Below, piece after piece: positions 25,101-32,660 of a DNA stretch of 64,000 nt. The notes beneath the pieces are model-generated. The model saw only the letters and a program-made list of their open reading frames with translations, had not been told where the DNA came from and ran no database searches. The stretch covers positions 492,910 through 556,909 of the forward strand of contig CAVXYK010000007.1 of the NCBI GenBank assembly GCA_963765875.1, written 5' to 3'. This stretch comes from JAWKOK01 sp963765875 (lineage in GTDB: Bacteria > Chloroflexota > Anaerolineae > Caldilineales > Caldilineaceae). The position numbers were made by a program, and so were the translations under genes. Each line of letters begins with the position of its first letter. Within the stretch, counting starts at the first letter, position 1.

Positions 25101-26074
25101 GCCCACGACAAGCCATCCCCGCCGCCGGGTCGATCCGCATCCACATAGATCACACCGCCCGCCGGGCAGAGGGGCAGGGAAGCCGTCGTCCCGAGCCAAT
25201 CCCGATAGTGGGAGACTCGGGTATAGGTGTCCGTGCCCGTGCCGCATCTGCCCGCGCCGCCGCTGACGATGCCCAGTTGACGCCAGGCGCCATCACTGTT
25301 TTGGGCAAAGAGCGGGCCGCCGCTGTCTCCACTACAGCTGGAGCTGGTGTTGGCCGAATCCATGCACAGCACGCCCGAATTAACTTCACACCCACTCTGC
25401 ACGATGATGTTGTAGGTGAGCTTTTGCAGCAAGTCCGAGGCGTCAAAGGGGGTGTTGCTCACCCATCCCCAACCGGCCACGGTGGCCGCCTGGCCTTCCG
25501 CCTCCAGGGCTGCATCATCCGGCCCAGCCAGGGGCAGCAGACCGATGTCGCCGTTCAGAGTCACCGGCACTTTGAGCTTCATTAGGGCAATATCATTGAC
25601 GCCGAAGGTGCTGATGTTGTAGCCCGGATAGAGGTGGATCGACTCCACATCGCTGCGGCCTAATAGAATTTCATTGCCGTCATCCTCCAGTAGATTGTGC
25701 TCGCCCAGGCGAATGTCCATGAATCCTTCGCCAATGTAGTTGTCCTCGAAATCGTAGAAACAGTGGGCTGCGGTCAGGATCCACTGGGGGTGGATCAGCG
25801 CGCCGCCACAGTCTGTCCCCGGATAGTAATAATCGAAAAACCTGATCGCTACCATCCAAGGAAACTCGTGGGGCGTGGCTTGGCTGCCGTTGAAGACGGT
25901 AGGAGATACGTCGGCTTGCACCGTGGGCGCAGCTTCCGGGTTTACTCCCGGATCCGATTCCTGGCCCGATACATACTGTGCGGTTGCGCTAATACAGAGC
26001 AGTCCGATCAGAATCAGCAGCCAGAATCGGGCGTTCAGCAGACGTTGTGGTCGTAGAAAGAGCATATTGATCAT
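22169..26074 (-). CDS. Giant secreted trypsin-like protease with two beta-helix modules
   Basis: 1301 residues from ATG 26074 (GGAG six bases upstream). A signal peptide (about 10-38) is followed by an S1 serine protease domain with the full triad: TAAHC (His104), DIALMKL (Asp161), GDSGGP (Ser251). Two modules follow, opening CPAGGVIYVDADRPGG and CPTGSRLYVDRDAGGG. Each contains VWVAEGxYxP, LYGGFxGSET, a Ca-loop-like stretch (DLDGDDDANSNGTIDVGEE or DVDGNDLNSDGN), IDGFTI and repeated GGAIYN/GGGxY strands typical of right-handed beta-helices of Pmp type. A Thr/Pro linker with a 12-residue tandem repeat leads to the last residues IYLPIVIR. Likely cell-surface or secreted; substrate unknown. Confidence 0.88.
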   Translation of the reverse strand: MINMLFLRPQRLLNARFWLLILIGLLCISATAQYVSGQESDPGVNPEAAPTVQADVSPTVFNGSQATPHEFPWMVAIRFFDYYYPGTDCGGALIHPQWILTAAHCFYDFEDNYIGEGFMDIRLGEHNLLEDDGNEILLGRSDVESIHLYPGYNISTFGVNDIALMKLKVPVTLNGDIGLLPLAGPDDAALEAEGQAATVAGWGWVSNTPFDASDLLQKLTYNIIVQSGCEVNSGVLCMDSANTSSSCSGDSGGPLFAQNSDGAWRQLGIVSGGAGRCGTGTDTYTRVSHYRDWLGTTASLPLCPAGGVIYVDADRPGGGDGLSWATAYNSLADALAVTEPCQVWVAEGTYKPTASTDRNATLSLSPGLALYGGFSGSETALDQRDWTANPTIISGDLDGDDDANSNGTIDVGEEPTGNNSYNIFTLDGTASSIFSTTVIDGFTISGGLADHAQHDSGAGLRCYAGGNGTCRPALRNLIFIGNKAVNGGAMLNHGQDDGTASPRMRNVAFRHNVATEKGGAIYNLADGPGSQAAPYIMRAAFTDNRSTGISVYSGGGAIYNQYDMETNSSDGLYLVNGLFLRNSAANDGGAIYNRVFDGFVSTYMAFVTMADNSADNGGGIFSQTIGATNSFNQTIGSSILWNNTASESGPQIYIEGADNSVNVSYSLVGGGDAGIVGSTAFRDGTGNIDADPRFRDSLGRIGTNSPAIDAAQAGNLPEDLADWPDMDGNMRIVDVRSIADTGAYFSNFQHNAVPDMGAYEFNSRPCPTGSRLYVDRDAGGGGLTGESWADAYVSASNGLEAAQLCDNISEVWVAEGVYTPPAAGATFVLRPGLSLYGGFNGSETSTAGRDLAANPTILSGDVDGNDLNSDGNQIAESTDQIQGTNSKTVVTLRQADWITDSNRIDGFTITAGNGATDGAGLYCFTYQAGCSLALANLTFAGNYATNNGGGLHVESWYVPSDVTLTDVTFRGNRAGQLGGGLHWKSHATGTGAGEESRLVIRNGRFENNQADSGGGVYIHGNSGVSLSTLTNMAFSGNSTSGAGGAIYIGDNSDGSMPFNLTLTNATASNNTAGTTGGAIMGDGSAGATVSADLDNVILWGNQDSTGPNEVNLVGQSTMSLDTSIVQGGNGGIVDDGSATPFGSGTGNLNADPLFVDGANGNLRLQSTSPAVDAGNNAAIAGASTDLDGYTRIFNGTVDMGAYESQVPFAASTSTATPTATATATSTSTSIPTATGTPTQTSTSTPTATPTQTSTSTPTATPVSTTSGQATSTPTMTPTPTATEPAKTTSGDKAIYLPIVIR
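22283..22375 (-). repeat. 36-bp coding tandem repeat in Thr/Pro linker
   Basis: Two near-perfect copies of a 36-bp unit plus partial copies encode the 12-residue repeat TQTSTSTPTATP near the C-terminus of the giant protease. Such units are prone to copy-number change and set the length of the surface linker. Confidence 0.75.
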
Positions 26075-26182
26075 TTCTCCGAAATACGAAAAAGAGTCCT
26101 CCCAAGTGACAGCTATGGGGAGGCAGTACAAGGCATATCTCGTGCGCTGCCATGTACTACTATGTTCTCAGGCTTATGGAAA

Positions 26183-26942
26183 TCACGAGCCGACAAGGTC
26201 GACTCCAGGGCCACATCGGCGTGGAGGCAGAAGCTTTTCAGCGGAGAGAAACTGAGCAAAAGAGCGCTCAGCTCCCGCGGAGAGAGTGTACCAGATCAAT
26301 GGTATCCGACCAAAGGCACGACAAAGCAGGGATGCATTTCGCGCCTGTGGAAGAAGGATCACGTGCTGGGAAGGGTCCCCGAGTGCTTCGCATAGCCCAA
26401 CTGGACCGGCCCCGTCATCGCCATCTTCGTCCCGAATCTGAGCGGGCCAGCTTTGGTCTGGTTCACTCACGGATTCATTCGAGGCATGTGGATTGCCGGC
26501 GGATTCTTCAGTTGACAACGAGGCGGACTCTTCCTCAATGGTATCTGTAATATCATCTGTTCGATGACGCCATTCCGCAAACCATTGCCACCGAGGCGTG
26601 GCCCGATCTGGCTGCGACAGACCGATGGAATCTAAATATAGTTCGGCAGCAGCTCTGCCCAACTCCATGAACCAATCGGCATTGTCCAAGCCGGACGCGT
26701 CGCCAGAATACCCCAAGCCGTGAGCCAGGGTAGATATCGTCTCGGGCGATGGTTCGCCAGACTTCCGTCAGCTTCTCGACTTGGTCTGCCGATACGCCTC
26801 GGGCAAGGAAGGCGGCATTGAGCGCTCCTGCAGAACAACCGACGATCATTTCCGGTATGATGCCCCGTTCGATCATGACCGACAAAGCGCCAACCTGTGT
26901 TGCTCCTAGGTTGCCGCCTCCGCTCAATACAAGGGCTTTCAT
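26183..26942 (-). pseudogene. Patatin-like phospholipase remnant with internal deletion
   Basis: The N-terminus, from ATG 26942 after AAGGAAG, is a good patatin domain: LSGGGNLGATQVGAL (oxyanion loop) and GCSAG with the nucleophile Ser37. After ARDDIYPGSRL about 150 residues usual for the family, including the catalytic DGG/DGA Asp, are missing. A different frame then resumes with the family's C-terminal NADWFMELGRAAAELYLDSIGL followed by an acidic tail to 26183. An out-of-frame deletion near 26700 explains this. The protein cannot be active as a lipase. It is divergent from the TPP riboswitch. Confidence 0.7.
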
Positions 26943-27058
26943 AGTAGTCTTCCTTCTTTCTCGATAAGATCCCAACCATGGCTTGGTGAGCGGGCAGTGG
27001 TCATTCCAGCCGATTGGAGACCTGACTATCGGATTGCCTCCATCATTCCAGTCTATGA

Positions 27059-27064
27059 TATACT
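27059..27064 (+). promoter_or_regulatory. Candidate -10 element for riboswitch transcript
   Basis: TATACT about 70 bases upstream of the TPP aptamer. TTGCCT at 27034-27039 could be the -35 with a long 19-base spacer. Weak evidence, but position fits. Confidence 0.35.
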
Positions 27065-27130
27065 CTTTTTGCAAACAACAGAATTGAGAGAAAACAGTGC
27101 AGTTTTCGGCCGGTTGAACGTTAGAACCGG

Positions 27131-27230
27131 CGATTAGGGGGGAGCTCGGGAGTACCGGGCTGAGAGGGTGACCACTCTGTCACCGACCCGTGAACCTGAT
27201 CTGGGTAATGCCAGCGTAGGGACGGATGTA
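27131..27230 (+). ncRNA. TPP riboswitch (THI element)
   Basis: The aptamer core is unmistakable: GGGCTGAGAGGGTG, then GAACCTGATCTGGG, TAATGCCAGCGTAGGGA. These are the pyrimidine-sensing (CUGAGA) and pyrophosphate-sensing (UAAUGCCAGCGUAGGGA) arms. An extra P3-type hairpin (GGTGACCACTCTGTCACC) lies between them. A Rho-independent terminator follows at 27245, so thiamine pyrophosphate probably ends transcription before the thiBPQ-like genes. Confidence 0.96.
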
Positions 27231-27244
27231 TGCCTCAAAACGCC

Positions 27245-27281
27245 AAGCCTTACCCAACACGGGTGAGGCTTTCTTGTTTCT
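27245..27281 (+). terminator. Riboswitch expression-platform terminator
   Basis: AAGCCTTACCC (27245-27255), AACAC loop, GGGTGAGGCTT (27261-27271), one G-U pair, then TCTTGTTTCT. It lies 15 bases after the TPP aptamer and 34 before the thiB start. Confidence 0.85.
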
Positions 27282-27314
27282 AAATTCCAAATAGCGAAGC
27301 AGATGGAGGATCGA

Positions 27315-28408
27315 ATGCGTCGACCGATAGTGCTGGGTCTACTCAGTTTGATGATGATGGTTGTAGTTGCAGCCTGCCAACCGGTGGTCGAAACCGGTGA
27401 AAGTCAGGACGGCGGCGGGACAAGTGCCGGTGAAACACCAACTCTGGTCTTGGCCTCCCACGATTCGTTTAGCGTCAGTGAAGAGGTGATCGCCCGATTT
27501 GAAGAGGAGAGTGGCGCCTCGGTACAGTTTCTCTCTTTGGGTGATGCCGGAGAGGCTTTGAACAAACTGATACTTAGCAAGGATGCGCCGCTGGCGGATC
27601 TCTTCTTTGGCGTAGACAACACGTTTCTCAGCCGCGCGTTGCAAAACGACGTTTTCGTTGCCTATGATTCACCTCGCTTGGCGGATCTGCCGGACGATCT
27701 CAAGCTCGATTCCGAGAACCGGCTGATTCCCGTGGATGTCGGCTATGTCAATATCAACGCCGACAAAGCATGGTACACGGAGAGGGAGTTGCCATTGCCC
27801 CAGACGCTGGAAGATCTGACTCTGTCCGAGTATGCCGGGCAATTGGTTGTTCAGAATCCGGCGGCCTCATCGCCCGGTCTGGCCTTTTTGCTAACGACTA
27901 TCGGCCATTTTGGCGAGGACGCCTATCTTGGCTTCTGGTCGGCGCTGATGGAAAACGATGTGTTGATCACCGACGGCTGGAGCGAAGCCTATTACAATCA
28001 CTTCACCGTCGGCTCCGGCGGATCGGTGATCGCCCGTTGGTCGTCAGTTACACGACAAGTCCGCCCGCCGATTTGCTCTACGCGACGGACGGTCGAACCG
28101 AGCCGGCCAGCGTGAACATCAACCCGCCGGACGGCACGTTCCGCCAGATTGAATTCGTGGGCATCATCAACGGCACGGAGCAGCGGGCCCTGGCTGAGCA
28201 GTTCATCGATTTCATGCTCAGCGATGCTTTCCAAGAGGATCTGCCGCTGCAAATGTTTGTCTACCCGGTCTCAACGACTGCTGAATTGCCCGACCTCTTT
28301 GCTCAGTTCGCCGAAACGCCTTCGGATCCCGCAACAGTTGATCCCGCGGCCATTGAAGCCAACCGTGAAAGCTGGATCGAAGCCTGGACCAACACGATGC
28401 TGCGATAG
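27315..28408 (+). pseudogene. thiB: Thiamine ABC transporter substrate-binding lipoprotein, frameshifted
   Basis: Start ATG 27315, five bases after GGAGG. A lipoprotein signal (VVVAACQP, Cys21) leads into a ThiB-type periplasmic binding fold: LVLASHDSFSVSEEVIARFEEESG, DAPLADLFFGVDN, IPVDVGYVNIN, QNPAASSPGLAFL and ITDGWSEAYY. Near 28020-28025 the frame breaks after GSGG and resumes as GDRPLVVSYTTSPPADLLYA to the natural C-terminus. Length (1094 nt) equals 365 codons minus one base, so one deletion explains it. The TPP riboswitch upstream supports thiamine or a precursor as ligand. Permease and ATPase are intact, so this may be an assembly error. Confidence 0.85.
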
Positions 28409-28526
28409 GCATCGCTGTGGTCTTTTCTCGATGATGTGGGGGTGGTATTGGCCCATGCAGGCTCAGCACGCGCCAAGCTTAAGTTACGTGACTAATACCG
28501 AATTGTCCGGCCAAGGATCGTGTATA

Positions 28527-28588
28527 GTAGGGGCGGGGCTTGCCTCCGCCCGCTCACCACAGTAGGCGTCCGCAAGAGTCGCCCCTAC
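28527..28588. repeat. Inverted repeat with GTAGGGGCG ends
   Basis: GTAGGGGCG (28527-28535) and CGCCCCTAC (28580-28588) flank 44 bases containing GGGGCTTGCCTCCGCCC. It lies in the 339-base gap between thiB and thiP and looks like a small dispersed palindromic element. Confidence 0.55.
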
Positions 28589-28618
28589 GAAATCATGCTT
28601 CATAAATGAGCAAACGGC

Positions 28619-28717
28619 TTAAGGCCGTTCAAAGAAATCAAATCCCTATTTGACGGCCTGCAAGCCGCTGCGCAAGCATCATCAAACAGGGATTCAATTT
28701 CTTGCAGCGGCCTAAGG
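28619..28717 (+). repeat. 99-bp palindromic element, copy A
   Basis: An imperfect palindrome: AAGGCCGTTCAAAGAAATC at the left pairs loosely with the AATTTCTTGCAGCGGCCT end, and AAATCCCTATTTGA with TCAAACAGGGATT. An identical copy in inverted orientation lies at 46460-46558. With the element at 28527 it fills the thiB-thiP gap, so the transcript must read through it. Confidence 0.85.
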
Positions 28718-28747
28718 TCAATCCGATCTCAGTTTAGGAATGCTCCC

Positions 28748-30427
28748 ATGATGTCCGGTAAACGCCAGATCGTTCGCCGATCACTCACCTATCTGCTCTA
28801 CTCGATTCCGCTGCTCTTTCTGCTCCTCTTCTTTTTCTATCCATTGGCAAGCATTCTGCAAACCAGCTTTGTTGCAGATGGAGAACTGGATCTCGGCGGC
28901 ATCGGCGAAATGGTGAGGGAGCCGTACTTCTGGCGGTTGCTCTGGTTTACTACCGGGCAGGCCTTGGCCTCGACATTGCTGACACTGGTCTTGGGCCTGC
29001 CGCTGGCCTATGCCTTCTCGCACTATGAGTTTCGGGGCAAATCGGTGTTGCGTGCCTTAACCACAATCCCCTTTGTGATGCCGACGGTTGTCGTCGCTGC
29101 TGCGTTTACGACGCTGCTGGGCAACACGGGCCTGTTGAACCGTACGCTGCAATCGATCTTCAACCTGGACAGCCCGCCGATCCAGATTCTGCAGACAGTC
29201 TGGATCATAATCATCGCACATGCTTTCTTCAACGTTGCCGTTGTCGTGCGTACGGTGGGTGGGTTCTGGGCAAATCTGAGCCCCAGCTTGTCAGAGGCCG
29301 CCGCCGTGTTGGGGGCCGATCCCAGACGTCTGTGGCGGGAGGTGACGTTGCCGTTGCTGACGCCAAGCATCATTGCGGCATCTCTGCTCGTCTTTCTTTT
29401 CTGCTTCACCAGCTTTGGCGTCGTCCTCATCCTCGGCGGTCTACGTTTCTCCACACTTGAGGTCGAGATCTATCGACAGGCTGTTACATTCTTCAACCTG
29501 CCGTTGGCGGCATTTCTCAGCTTGGTTCAAATGGCTATCACATTTGCCGTCATGGCTGTCTACACTCGACTCCAGGCACGCGCGAGCCTGCCGCTGGAGA
29601 TGCGACCTGTTCGAGGAAGCGCCCATCGACCCAAATCTCTGGGTGAACGGCTGATACTCTTTTTCAGCCTGGCCGTGGTCATGGGGCTATTGCTTTCTCC
29701 GCTCCTAGCATTGGCATGGCGCAGCGTTACGTTGGGCGAGGCGAACTTCACATTGCGTTACTACCAGGAACTGACCATCAACCGGCGCCAGAGCGCCTTC
29801 TTTGTCGCGCCGATCATTGCTGTGCGCAACTCACTTGTCTTTGCCACGATGACCATGTTGCTCAGCCTGACGCTCGGTATTATCAGTTCCTATATGTTGG
29901 CGGGACCAAACCGGCGAATCACTGCCGTGCTCGACCCGGTTTTTCTGCTTCCGCTGGGCGCGTCTGCAGTGACATTGGGCTTCGGCTACATCATCTCAAT
30001 GGGCAGCCTCCGCACCTCAATCCTATTGGTGCCGATTGCCCACACGTTGATTGCGATGCCCTTTGTGATCCGAACATTTCTGCCCGCCCTGCGCAGCCTG
30101 GATCCACGACTTCGGGAATCTGCGGCGGTCATGGGCGCGCATCCGCTGCAGACGTGGTGGGAGATTGATGTCCCCATGCTCTTTCGGGCCGTGTTGGTGG
30201 CGGCAATCTTTGCCTTCACCATCAGCCTGGGCGAGTTTGGGGCTTCGCTGCTGGTCAGCCGCCCGGATGTGCCCACCATGCCGGTGGTGATCTATCGGGC
30301 GATGGGGCAACCCGGGCTGGCGAATTACGGACAGGCTCTGGCCATGAGCACGATCCTGATGGTGGTCTCGGCCATGGCCATCATCTTGATCGAGCGGTTC
30401 CGAATTGGCGACATTGGCGAGTTTTAG
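28748..30427 (+). CDS. thiP: Thiamine ABC transporter permease
   Basis: 559 residues with about 12 membrane segments in two homologous halves, as expected of ThiP/FbpB-type fused permeases. EAA loops are visible in both halves: EAAAVLGADPRRLWREVTLPLL and ESAAVMGAHPLQTWWEIDVPML, the contact sites for the ATPase. It is intact, lies between thiB and thiQ, and is under the same TPP riboswitch. Substrate assignment rests on that riboswitch and on synteny. Confidence 0.9.
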   Translation: MMSGKRQIVRRSLTYLLYSIPLLFLLLFFFYPLASILQTSFVADGELDLGGIGEMVREPYFWRLLWFTTGQALASTLLTLVLGLPLAYAFSHYEFRGKSVLRALTTIPFVMPTVVVAAAFTTLLGNTGLLNRTLQSIFNLDSPPIQILQTVWIIIIAHAFFNVAVVVRTVGGFWANLSPSLSEAAAVLGADPRRLWREVTLPLLTPSIIAASLLVFLFCFTSFGVVLILGGLRFSTLEVEIYRQAVTFFNLPLAAFLSLVQMAITFAVMAVYTRLQARASLPLEMRPVRGSAHRPKSLGERLILFFSLAVVMGLLLSPLLALAWRSVTLGEANFTLRYYQELTINRRQSAFFVAPIIAVRNSLVFATMTMLLSLTLGIISSYMLAGPNRRITAVLDPVFLLPLGASAVTLGFGYIISMGSLRTSILLVPIAHTLIAMPFVIRTFLPALRSLDPRLRESAAVMGAHPLQTWWEIDVPMLFRAVLVAAIFAFTISLGEFGASLLVSRPDVPTMPVVIYRAMGQPGLANYGQALAMSTILMVVSAMAIILIERFRIGDIGEF

Positions 30428-30441
30428 CGGGGCAACCATTC

Positions 30442-31581
30442 ATGCTCGATATCAAGCATCTTCACAAGCGATTCCAACAGAATCAGCCGATTCTACGCGA
30501 TGTTTCACTCTCGATTGAAGAAGGGGAGATTGTCTGCTTGCTCGGGCCAAGCGGTTGCGGCAAGACAACGCTGTTGCGTATCGTCGCAGGACTCGAGACA
30601 GCGGACAGCGGTGAAATCGACTATGAGGGTAAAGACCTGACCGGCATCCCGGTCCATGAGCGCAACTTCGGCTTGATGTTCCAGGAGTTTGCCCTTTTTC
30701 CCCATCGCAGCGTCGGCGAGAACATCGTCTTCGGGCTGCGCATGGCCAAGTGGTCACCGGCTGACATCGATGCTCGCGTCATCGAGATGTTGGATTTGAT
30801 CGATCTGCCTTCACACTACGCCGAGCGCTCGATTTTTGAACTGAGCGGCGGCGAGCGTCAACGAGTGGCACTGGCTCGTAGCCTCGCGCCGGGTCCCGAG
30901 CTGCTTATGCTTGATGAGCCATTGGGCAATCTGGATAGGGCGCTGCGCGAGTCATTGATGACCGAATTGCGCGTCATCTTGAAGCGCCTTGGCGTTACGG
31001 CCATCTACGTTACCCACGACCAGGCTGAGGCCTATGCCGTGGCCGACAGAATCGTTCTGATGGATGAAGGGGAGATAGTGCAGATCGACGCACCGCAGAC
31101 CGTCTACACGCGTCCGGCTACGCCGTTTGCCGCCCGTTTTCTCGGATTCAACAATCTGATTTCGGCCCGTGTGGACGAAGCTGATCCGCATATGGTTCAT
31201 ACACCCATCGGGCGGTTCAGACTCGTCGCCGGCTCTCAGTGCGACACATCGACGGAGCAGGCGCTCCTGTTGATCCATCCACAGGCGGCAACGCTTGTCG
31301 ACGCGGACACCGACACCTGCGCGGATATCACCGGCACAGTGCAACGGGTCTCGTTTCGTGGCGACCATTTTGAGATCGCCGTCTCCGTTGATGGGAACTT
31401 AGGGGATGAGGGTCCGGGGTACCGCGACGCCCGGCAAGCGGGGAAATCTCTGGTCTTTGAAATATCGACCTATTCCCTACTGAACGCGGACGGCGAGCTT
31501 GCAGCTGAGCGACTGGCTGAGGGCGTGGTATTGGCACTTGCCTTGAATCGCACGATGATGTCGCTGCTCGACGCACAGTAG
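30442..31581 (+). CDS. thiQ: Thiamine ABC transporter ATPase
   Basis: 379 residues. Walker A GPSGCGKTT, Q-loop FQEFALFPH, signature LSGGERQR, Walker B LLMLDEPLGNLD and switch THDQAEA are all canonical. A C-terminal TOBE-like region of about 130 residues (from FLGFNNLISARV) exceeds the short E. coli ThiQ (about 232 residues) and resembles Potassium/Fbp-type importers' regulatory tails. Starts 15 bases after thiP. The last gene of the riboswitch operon; the next gene is convergent. Confidence 0.88.
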   Translation: MLDIKHLHKRFQQNQPILRDVSLSIEEGEIVCLLGPSGCGKTTLLRIVAGLETADSGEIDYEGKDLTGIPVHERNFGLMFQEFALFPHRSVGENIVFGLRMAKWSPADIDARVIEMLDLIDLPSHYAERSIFELSGGERQRVALARSLAPGPELLMLDEPLGNLDRALRESLMTELRVILKRLGVTAIYVTHDQAEAYAVADRIVLMDEGEIVQIDAPQTVYTRPATPFAARFLGFNNLISARVDEADPHMVHTPIGRFRLVAGSQCDTSTEQALLLIHPQAATLVDADTDTCADITGTVQRVSFRGDHFEIAVSVDGNLGDEGPGYRDARQAGKSLVFEISTYSLLNADGELAAERLAEGVVLALALNRTMMSLLDAQ

Positions 31582-31758
31582 TGCGTGGTAGGCGAGATCG
31601 TTACGCCCTTGGCCTGACCCTGCTTGGCCTCCTGGGCCTCAGGGTGGCTACGCGGTCCTCTTCAATCGGTGGAGGGGACCGCCATGGAGCCTTTTGCGTC
31701 ATGGCAGGGTGAGGTGAGACTGGAGGCAGCAGCGACATAACCACTTGCTCTTCACGCG

Positions 31759-32634
31759 CTACTCTTCCGGCACCAATAGCGTGAACTGGCTTGTGTTGGC
31801 GGGAACCCAGCCCTCGACACCGTCGTCGCTCAAAATGCGCCACCAGACAATCGTGTCTGATGTGCCGGGCTTCATGACTGGCCCATCTACCAAGAGCCCC
31901 GAATCGCCGTCTTGGAAAACGGCCATGTTTTCTCCATTAACGGCATCCGGCTCGGTACGAATGAAGGACTGAAGTCCGGGCAGTATGGAGGCGCGCATGC
32001 CCACAGCGAGATCGCTGCGTGCATTCGTGCTTTCCGGTAGGTTGCTAGCTTGAGTCGGCGCCGCGTCGGCGGATGCCGCAGACTCTTGCGTCTCCGCCGG
32101 AGTTTCGTCGATTGCCTCGCCATCGGTTGGCGTCTCCTGGTTTGGCGCTTCAGCAGCTACCTGAGCGTCGGATCCGCTGTCCAGCATGCGGCTGACTGCC
32201 CACCCGATCGCGATAACCAGCACAATGGCGACGGCGATCGCTGCAATCATCTTCCAAGGCGATTTCTTCGCCGCAGGTGCCTGATCTGTCATCTTGCTCG
32301 GCTCGGGCAAAGTCACATCGTAGCTGTTGCGGTCCTGGAAAACATACATGACGCGCAAAGTCACCGGCTCGTGGCTGTAGTATCTCTCTTGGAGGATCGC
32401 CTGGGCCTGGCGAATCGTGTTGTCGCGTAGAAAGCCTTCAACTTCCTCGTAGAAATGCAGTTCCGCGCGCACGGGCCGGTTCATTCGATCGAGCAGCAAC
32501 ATCAGGCCGGCGATTGCACGGCCGTCCGTGTCGGTGAGATTGAAAAATGTAGCGTCGATCGCTTGGAAATTCGTGTGTGCACGAATGCCGCCGATCTGGC
32601 TGGTAGTGCTCGGGTTGTTCTGCTGCTCAGTCAT
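31759..32634 (-). CDS. Single-pass membrane protein with extracytoplasmic SH3-like domain
   Basis: 291 residues. A soluble N-domain of about 125 residues (THFFNLTDTDGRAIAGLM-like start, LHFYEEVEGFLRD) precedes one membrane segment (MIAAIAVAIVLVIAIGWAV, about 130-150). An acidic Ala/Glu/Thr linker then leads to a C-terminal SH3b-like domain: VGMRASILPGL, MAVFQDGDSGLLVDGP, WWRILSDDGVEGWVPAN. The type II anchor places the SH3-like domain outside. Not a named family. It follows a lipoprotein gene by 26 bases on the same strand, so the two are likely one operon. Confidence 0.7.
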   Translation of the reverse strand: MTEQQNNPSTTSQIGGIRAHTNFQAIDATFFNLTDTDGRAIAGLMLLLDRMNRPVRAELHFYEEVEGFLRDNTIRQAQAILQERYYSHEPVTLRVMYVFQDRNSYDVTLPEPSKMTDQAPAAKKSPWKMIAAIAVAIVLVIAIGWAVSRMLDSGSDAQVAAEAPNQETPTDGEAIDETPAETQESAASADAAPTQASNLPESTNARSDLAVGMRASILPGLQSFIRTEPDAVNGENMAVFQDGDSGLLVDGPVMKPGTSDTIVWWRILSDDGVEGWVPANTSQFTLLVPEE

Positions 32635-32660
32635 GATTCACACTCGTTTCCACACTCATG

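Noticed and set aside
24482..25585. Plus-strand open frame of 367 codons opposite the giant protease
   Set aside because: Antisense shadow of a Gly/Asn/Asp-rich repetitive gene; Val/Gly/Ala bias, no ribosome site and no domain.
28010..28040. Programmed ribosomal frameshifting in thiB (and the other split genes)
   Set aside because: No slippery heptamer plus stimulatory structure was recognised at the six joins, and the protein families are not known to use it; indel error or mutation is simpler.
28619..28717. CRISPR-like repeat
   Set aside because: Only two dispersed copies, no spacing pattern, no cas genes; it is an internally palindromic element.
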